DNA of 8,117 nucleotides, taken from assembly GCA_007119835.1 (NCBI GenBank), contig SKOX01000317.1, positions 1 to 8,117 on the forward strand. Direction: 5' to 3'. The translations under genes and the position numbers were made by a program. This DNA is from Paracoccaceae bacterium (GTDB taxonomy: Bacteria; Pseudomonadota; Alphaproteobacteria; Rhodobacterales; Rhodobacteraceae). This document shows positions 5,897 through 8,117 of this stretch, in pieces; position 1 is the stretch's first letter, and the number at the start of each line of letters is the position of its first letter. The notes beneath the pieces are model-generated. The model made no database searches and had not been told where the DNA came from. It saw nothing but the letters and a program-made list of their open reading frames with translations.

Positions 5897-6019
5897 CCTG
5901 CGGCGCCTGTGCAGGACGCATCCGGGCGCGGGTATCGCCGCGGGCAGCCGCGCGCCGGCGCTGTTCCGCCTCTGGTCGTCATCCGTCCCGAGCGTCGACG
6001 CAGGCTTCGGCTGCCGGGT

Positions 6020-7255
6020 TCAGTGGCTGTTGGACAGGACCAGGGCACGGATCGGCATGAAGATCGCCTGGACGCGCAGGATCGCGGCGTGGACGATGCC
6101 GACGGCGTCGACCGCGTGCAGCGCCAGCCGGCGGAACGCCCCGATCGAAGGGTCGGCCAGCGCCTCGTGGTTGCTGGTGTAGGCGTTGACGATGCAGTTG
6201 CTGCCCGGCGGCACACCCTCGAGCCCGCCGGCAAACAGCGGCTCGAGGTAGACGGTGAGGGTGCCGGGCCGCGCCACATCCGCGAGATCGACAAGCTGGT
6301 CGCTCGGCCGGATCTGGCCGGTGGCGATCACGTCCTGCACCTCCGTGACCACGAGCGGGATGACGGTGAAGGGCCTGGAGATGCAGAGCGCCTCGGCGAT
6401 CATGCCGGGGCGGATCACCTGCGCCTCGATCTGGTTGAAGCCGGCCTCGATGGCCGTCCGCCCGGAAGCGCGCGGGATCAGGATGCCGGCCGGCCGCATG
6501 AACGGGTTCACGATATCGCCGACGCGCAGGGTGAACTGCTCGAGCCGGCCCTCGACGCCGGCATAGACGATGGTCTTGGCAAGCTCGGCCTCCGCCTGCC
6601 GGAGCGCCGCCTCGGCCGTCGACTTCTGTGCCGGCAGGAGCGACGCGATCTGCGTCTCGAGGGTGGCGCGGCTTGCCATGGCTGCGTCGACCGTCGCCTG
6701 GCTGCCATCGAGGGCGTTCTGCAGCCGCTCGATCTCGCGCAGCGGCACGAGGTCGGGATTGCGCTCCCGGAGCGTGGATCTGGTTTCGAACTCCTCGAGC
6801 GCCTGCATGTAGGCGCTGCGCGCCTCGGCGATCCGCGCGCCGATCGTCGCGAACTCGCTCTCCGCCACCAGGGTCGCGGCTTCGACCTCGACGACCCGCC
6901 GCCGCGCGCTCTCGACGGCCGCCTCCTGGGACGTGCTGTCGAGCCGGAAGAGCGGGGTGCCGACCTCGACCTCCTCCCGGAGCCCGACATAGACCTCGGC
7001 GACGCGCCCCGACGCTTCCGGCAGGACCGGGATGGTGCGGAAGAAGGAGGCGGCACTGGACGTCGAGGGATGGAAGTAGAAGATCGTCGTGAGCATCGCG
7101 ATCGTGAGCATCAGACAGCCGGTGATGCCCCAGCGCAGCTCGTACCATGCCGAGAAGATGGTGATCTCGCGTCCGAGCCGCTTGCCCTGACGGTAGCGGC
7201 GATAGAGGTAGTCGGGCAGCACCGTCAGCGTCGCGGCGAGCAGCAGTTCAAGCAT
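6020..7255 (-). CDS. HlyD/EmrA-type membrane fusion protein (YibH/YiaV-like)
   Basis: The 411-residue periplasmic adaptor is anchored in the inner membrane. The N-terminus has a first hydrophobic segment (~1-16), a basic cytoplasmic loop, then a strong transmembrane helix (~41-62). A biotinyl-lipoyl half-motif follows, LPEASGRVAEVYVGLREEVEVG (~77-98) with a PLFRLD strand. A long alpha-helical coiled-coil hairpin rich in Ala, Glu and Arg runs ~105-225. The second lipoyl half (IVYAGVEGRLEQFTLRVGD, ~228) leads into a beta-barrel region ~270-345 and an amphipathic C-terminus. Adaptors of this type connect inner-membrane pumps to outer-membrane channels, but neither partner is in the window. ATG 7255 overlaps the upstream gene's stop by 8 bases and matches the short N-terminus of the family; the open frame back to 7354 is the upstream gene read out of frame. 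Transported substrate unknown. Confidence 0.92.
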   Translation of the reverse strand: MLELLLAATLTVLPDYLYRRYRQGKRLGREITIFSAWYELRWGITGCLMLTIAMLTTIFYFHPSTSSAASFFRTIPVLPEASGRVAEVYVGLREEVEVGTPLFRLDSTSQEAAVESARRRVVEVEAATLVAESEFATIGARIAEARSAYMQALEEFETRSTLRERNPDLVPLREIERLQNALDGSQATVDAAMASRATLETQIASLLPAQKSTAEAALRQAEAELAKTIVYAGVEGRLEQFTLRVGDIVNPFMRPAGILIPRASGRTAIEAGFNQIEAQVIRPGMIAEALCISRPFTVIPLVVTEVQDVIATGQIRPSDQLVDLADVARPGTLTVYLEPLFAGGLEGVPPGSNCIVNAYTSNHEALADPSIGAFRRLALHAVDAVGIVHAAILRVQAIFMPIRALVLSNSH

Positions 7256-7724
7256 TGCCGGCCCCGCTGTCCGCGGCGCGGGCGCCGGCATTCGCCGCTG
7301 CGGGAGCAGGGGCCTCTGCACCGACGTCCGGGAGCGCGGCGGGAGGTGCGGCATCTGCCGGCAGCGGTTCGCCAGGGCGCGCCAGCCTCTCGAGCGATCG
7401 GGCGATCGAGTTCATCGGCGTCGAGAAATCGGGGAACTGGACCAGCGCGACGAGAAGCGCCGCGATCCAGAACAGATGGTTGTGGGTGAAGAGCGCAAGG
7501 AGGGCGAGGACGCCGACGATCTGGTACTGCGTCTTGCTGGCGCCGCTGGCCATGTGCTCCGGAAGGGAGTGCAGCTTGAAGTAGAGCAGGCCGAACCCGA
7601 ACACGATCCCGACCAGCATGATGCCGATCCCCACCATGAGATGGTCGGTCTCTCCGGGCATGGCGAGGAAGGCCGGAAGGTGCGGCGGCGCGGCAGGATG
7701 GATCGCGGTGGCAGCTTCGCTCAA
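7248..7724 (-). CDS. Small inner-membrane protein paired with HlyD adaptor
   Basis: The 158-residue product has two or three transmembrane helices: one at ~31-49, ending in FGFGLLYF, and a hydrophobic block at ~69-97 with a central THNHLFW. A cytoplasmic-like segment, FPDFSTPMNSIARSLERLA, and an Ala/Pro-rich low-complexity tail follow. The pairing with an HlyD protein recalls E. coli YibI-YibH and YiaW-YiaV (a small membrane protein beside an adaptor), although I cannot show that this is a DUF3302 protein. It overlaps the HlyD gene by 8 bases, so the two are surely co-translated. I chose TTG 7724 because AAGGGGG lies 5 nt upstream. ATG 7742, six codons earlier, has no comparable site but cannot be excluded. 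The frame is open further back to 8081, but that part is Arg/Ser-rich and not protein-like. Confidence 0.82.
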   Translation of the reverse strand: MSEAATAIHPAAPPHLPAFLAMPGETDHLMVGIGIMLVGIVFGFGLLYFKLHSLPEHMASGASKTQYQIVGVLALLALFTHNHLFWIAALLVALVQFPDFSTPMNSIARSLERLARPGEPLPADAAPPAALPDVGAEAPAPAAANAGARAADSGAGNA

Positions 7725-7729
7725 GATCG

Positions 7730-7736
7730 CCCCCTT
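7730..7736 (-). promoter_or_regulatory. Shine-Dalgarno site deciding the TTG 7724 start
   Basis: The minus strand reads AAGGGGG, then CGATC, then TTG. The site lies inside the six extra codons that the ATG 7742 alternative would add, which favours the TTG start. Confidence 0.6.
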
Positions 7737-7753
7737 CGGCATGAGCCGGCTCG

Positions 7754-7771
7754 CCGGCGGTGTTCCGCCGG
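7754..7771 (-). repeat. Leader hairpin, 7-bp GC stem with 4-nt loop
   Basis: CCGGCGG at 7754-7760 pairs with CCGCCGG at 7765-7771 across a 4-nt loop. On the transcript it ends about 18 nt before the AAGGGGG ribosome binding site. A neighbouring GCCGGC pair at 7745-7757 offers an alternative fold, so translation control is possible but unproven. Confidence 0.5.
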
Positions 7772-8052
7772 ATGTCCGGCAGGTGCGGCAGGCAGGCACG
7801 CCCGCGCCGGAACGCGCCGCCCAGGCTGCCGCCACCCGTGAAGGTGCCGCGCATCCCGATGACGCGTGCGACCGCAGCCGCGGCCGCGCGCACCCGGAGA
7901 AGGACACGCGCGGCAACCCGAGGTGCGGCGGCGCCGAGCGGCAACCCGCCTGGCAGGTCCGGGACGGAAGCTCCCTTCGGGTCTCATCCCCTGATCGAAT
8001 ACTTGCGTCATTGCGGGCTTGCCTCGGCGGTACTGTCGCCCTGTCAGGCACG

Positions 8053-8081
8053 ATAACAACAGGACGCCCGAAAGTTGGCAA
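8053..8081 (-). promoter_or_regulatory. Sigma70-like promoter for the small-membrane-protein/HlyD operon
   Basis: The minus strand has TTGCCA (8081-8076; five of six with TTGACA), an exact 17-nt spacer, and TGTTAT (8058-8053; four of six with TATAAT). Expected transcription start is near 8046. It lies in the least GC-rich part of the window's right end, as promoters in GC-rich genomes often do. Confidence 0.5.
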
Positions 8082-8091
8082 GGTGAGCGGG

Positions 8092-8106
8092 TGTTACGTA
8101 CTGTTA
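8092..8106 (-). repeat. TAACA direct repeat at 10-bp spacing upstream of the -35 box
   Basis: On the minus strand TAACA occurs at 8106-8102 and 8096-8092 (TGTTA on the plus strand), exactly one helical turn apart. It is centred about 50-55 bp before the predicted start. Direct repeats at this position and spacing are typical of activator sites such as those of OmpR/PhoB-type response regulators. The motif is short, so this is tentative. Confidence 0.35.
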
Positions 8107-8117
8107 GTTCTACCAGG

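Larger units (their letters stand above)
5605..6019. other. 415-bp region between HlyD gene and lipoprotein hydrolase
   Basis: No clearly conserved gene is recognised here. It holds a possible 45-codon ORF (5639-5776, minus), two perfect 11-bp-stem inverted repeats (5810-5835 and 5862-5896), and a small CTGTC/GACAG inverted repeat at 5621-5637 just before the hydrolase ribosome binding site. Part of it (about 5640-5770) is less GC-rich than the flanking genes. The promoter of the hydrolase should be here, but I cannot identify a good one. One weak candidate on the minus strand is TTGCGT followed 15 nt later by TAGGCT, ending near 5637. Confidence 0.5.
7725..8046 (-). other. Long 5' leader of the small-membrane-protein/HlyD operon, no gene seen
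   Basis: If transcription starts near 8046, the mRNA leader is about 320 nt. Several frames are open through it, but their translations are Arg-, Pro- and Ser-rich with no domain or codon pattern. The one starting at 8011 ends exactly on the TTG start as a TTGA overlap. I recognise no known riboswitch. A hairpin at 7754-7771 stands just upstream of the start region. Confidence 0.45.

Noticed and set aside
5639..5980. A longer version of the small ORF reaching back to about 5980 with a Pro/Ala-rich N-terminus.
   Set aside because: Recounting base by base shows an in-frame stop at 5879-5881; the longer reading came from a one-base slip.
5605..6294. An open minus-strand frame continuing the hydrolase upstream to 6294.
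   Set aside because: Its translation is Arg/Ser/Thr-rich without domains, overlaps the HlyD gene, and the hydrolase has a clear GGAG-GTG start and lipobox at 5604.
5822..7489. A 555-codon plus-strand frame opposite the HlyD gene.
   Set aside because: Translation is dominated by Arg, Asp and Gly without a fold signature; the minus strand carries unmistakable adaptor-protein features.
7721..8059. A leader ORF on the minus strand ending in a TTGA overlap with the small membrane protein start.
   Set aside because: The overlap is attractive, but the product is Arg-rich, third positions are not G/C biased as in real genes here, and no good ribosome binding site precedes ATG 8011.
1..8117. CRISPR arrays, tRNA or rRNA genes, insertion sequences, attachment sites, defence systems.
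   Set aside because: No regularly spaced repeats, no tRNA-like cloverleaf, no transposase or integrase motif and no target-site duplication were seen.

Overview
The window is very GC-rich, with coding strands that use G or C almost throughout third positions. It carries eight recognisable protein genes and one possible 45-residue ORF. The mlaA-mlaC lipid-transport pair, the fused FAD/Rieske oxidoreductase, the RidA-GDPD pair and the HlyD/small-membrane-protein pair together suggest a free-living, outer-membrane-bearing alphaproteobacterium. The order cannot be fixed from sequence alone. I see no rRNA, tRNA, CRISPR array, transposase or integrase, and no base-composition island apart from somewhat lower GC near 5640-5770 and in the last ~70 bases.

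Layout. (1) 1-1732, plus strand: the C-terminal part of an FAD-dependent oxidoreductase fused to a disulfide-type Rieske [2Fe-2S] domain. It is followed almost without a gap by a thioredoxin-reductase-like flavoprotein with a CPIC redox pair but a degenerate NADPH site. (2) 1789-3160, minus strand: mlaA (outer-membrane lipoprotein) overlapping mlaC (periplasmic lipid carrier), convergent with the flavoprotein. (3) 3161-3296: divergent intergenic region with an inverted repeat. (4) 3297-4536, plus strand: a RidA-family protein whose stop overlaps the TTG start of a glycerophosphodiester phosphodiesterase. (5) 4571-4598: an 11-bp-stem hairpin between convergent genes. (6) 4666-5604, minus strand: a predicted lipoprotein alpha/beta hydrolase of the monoglyceride-lipase/lysophospholipase type. 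(7) 5605-6019: a 415-bp region with one possible small ORF and two perfect 11-bp-stem inverted repeats. (8) 6020-7724, minus strand: a small membrane protein overlapping an HlyD-type membrane-fusion protein. They are preceded by a leader of about 300 nt, a good sigma70-like promoter and a direct repeat at an activator-like position.

How the genes may work together. The redox pair at the left edge looks like one functional unit (flavin plus Rieske plus dithiol flavoprotein). The middle has a lipid theme: MlaA and MlaC move phospholipid between outer and inner membrane, the lipoprotein hydrolase resembles lysophospholipases or monoacylglycerol lipases, and GDPD cleaves glycerophosphodiesters left after deacylation. 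They lie in different transcription units, so a shared role is inference only. The right edge is an envelope export or efflux module of which only the accessory subunits are visible.

Most of this is ordinary chromosomal core or near-core content. I found no convincing new multi-gene system. The points most worth checking are the NADPH-site-less reductase next to a Rieske flavoprotein, the structured 5605-6019 region with its small ORF, and the long leader of the HlyD operon.
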